Source: Opitutus sp. GAS368
GTDB lineage: Bacteria > Verrucomicrobiota > Verrucomicrobiia > Opitutales > Opitutaceae
DNA length: 33,381 nucleotides
Reading direction: 5' to 3'
Assembly: GCA_945903545.1 (NCBI GenBank)
Contig: CAMDOO010000036.1
Location: 1-33,381 of the forward strand
The notes under the pieces were generated by a model. The model made no database searches. It was given only the letters and a program-made list of their open reading frames with translations, and was not told the DNA's origin. Made by a program: the position numbers and the translations under genes. Shown piece after piece: positions 32,800 to 33,381 of this stretch; the stretch's first letter is position 1, and every line of letters starts with the position of its first letter.

Positions 32800-33381
32800 C
32801 TACGAGTCTTGGGCTTCGAGGAACGCCTTGTATCGGTGGTCGAGCAAAGAGCGGTCGGGCTGATGGCGACGTTCGCTCGGCAAATCGATCCTTTGTCCTT
32901 CGAGAGGACGCAGTACTTTTTCAAGTAGCGGACCGTCTTTTGTAGAACGCAGGAGAGAGCCCATGTGTACCCTGCATTCGGGATCAATTCCCATGAGGTT
33001 GGCGTCGAATGCCGCGTGATGGAACACGGACATGCAGATACCGTTGTTGACGGTGGGCACACCCTTTGCGTCCGCATCTGGCACGATATGGGCCGCGTGC
33101 AAAAGGCTTCCAATGGGCAAGCCACTCAAAGCGCAGCGGTAAGAGTAAGCTTCCAACACATTCGCTCTGAATCTCGCCTGATGAAGTCGAACTTTGGTGG
33201 AGCGAACCTCGTACTCTCGCTCTGGGTCGGACCCAAAACGTACTGGCGCCGCTAGATCGACCGCGTCTGGTGGTTGAAAGCCAAGAAGGGCTTCAAGTTT
33301 TGTTCGGTCAATACCCTCAACGTAGACCGGGAAGAAAACCTGGTAGGTCGCGTCGGAGACACCCGAAAAGTAGATTAGAGG
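32800..33381 (-). CDS. HNH restriction-type endonuclease, partial
   Basis: The frame is open from the window end to the stop at 32800 (194 residues shown; the 5' end is missing). A GTG at 33159 is not the real start, since upstream residues are conserved in style (YEVRSTKVRLHQARFRANVL). The C-terminal HNH_2-type nuclease core is complete: YSYRCALSGLPIGSLLHAAH, IVPDADAKGVPTVNNGICMS and VFHHAAFDANLMGIDPECRV with the H-N-H ligands, then RPLEGQRIDLPSERRHQPDR. The upstream part (SGVSDATYQVFFPVYVEGID) is the usual N-terminal region of such proteins. These enzymes usually accompany a DNA methylase; none is visible, but one could lie beyond 33381. G+C is lower than in the parC region, fitting horizontal transfer. 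Confidence 0.88.
   Translation of the reverse strand, partial: PLIYFSGVSDATYQVFFPVYVEGIDRTKLEALLGFQPPDAVDLAAPVRFGSDPEREYEVRSTKVRLHQARFRANVLEAYSYRCALSGLPIGSLLHAAHIVPDADAKGVPTVNNGICMSVFHHAAFDANLMGIDPECRVHMGSLLRSTKDGPLLEKVLRPLEGQRIDLPSERRHQPDRSLLDHRYKAFLEAQDS

Overview
GC-rich (about two-thirds G+C by eye) chromosomal DNA, most likely from a Verrucomicrobiota bacterium of the Opitutaceae kind. That placement is inferred from the divergent ParE/ParC pair, the secreted calcium-repeat proteins, several lipoproteins and periplasmic efflux parts (a Gram-negative envelope), and many short palindromic REP-like repeats. No tRNA, rRNA, CRISPR array or intact transposase was seen.

Region 1 (1-11945, metal handling). 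A partial CorC/CNNM membrane protein is followed by a CPC-type copper P-type ATPase. Next come a small lipoprotein, a CorE-like ECF sigma factor with a cysteine-rich tail, a DUF1272 zinc-ribbon-like protein, a pentapeptide protein and a small antitoxin-like protein. A minus-strand operon then encodes a cysteine-rich lipoprotein, CusB and CusA. Facing away from it is a plus-strand trio of overlapping genes: a one-TM anti-sigma-like protein, a CnrX-like periplasmic metal sensor and an ECF sigma factor, in the same order as cnrYXH. The two divergent promoter regions carry a near-identical 26-nt box (21 of 26 bases shared). I read this as copper/soft-metal sensing through ECF sigma factors driving Cus-type efflux and CopA, with no outer-membrane CusC in view.

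Region 2 (12513-14006): two VOC-fold proteins and a TspO/MBR protein. Region 3 (14361-20928): three coupled genes (ATGA overlaps) for exported proteins: a beta-rich protein with calcium-binding type-3 repeats, a 1119-aa protein with an alpha/beta-hydrolase domain, and a 335-aa exported protein, closed by a strong bidirectional terminator. A 27-aa (or 40-aa) membrane peptide gene faces it. Region 4 (21587-26626): a membrane-bound spermidine-synthase-like fusion, a lipoprotein, a small secreted protein, a DsbA-fold protein and an AsmA-like gene broken by one frameshift in a G6 run. Region 5 (26748-30988): parE and parC. Region 6 (30989-33381): a HEPN/MNT toxin-antitoxin-like pair, a decayed vsr fragment and an HNH endonuclease gene running off the end.

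Two patterns go beyond the genes. A bipartite motif (TGAAAGATYGGG, 8 nt, YTRCGTTCT) occurs three times with exact spacing and an A/T tract about 20 nt upstream, twice directly before an ATG. REP-like hairpins of several families lie between genes and also inside cusA, where they are read as extra in-frame residues.
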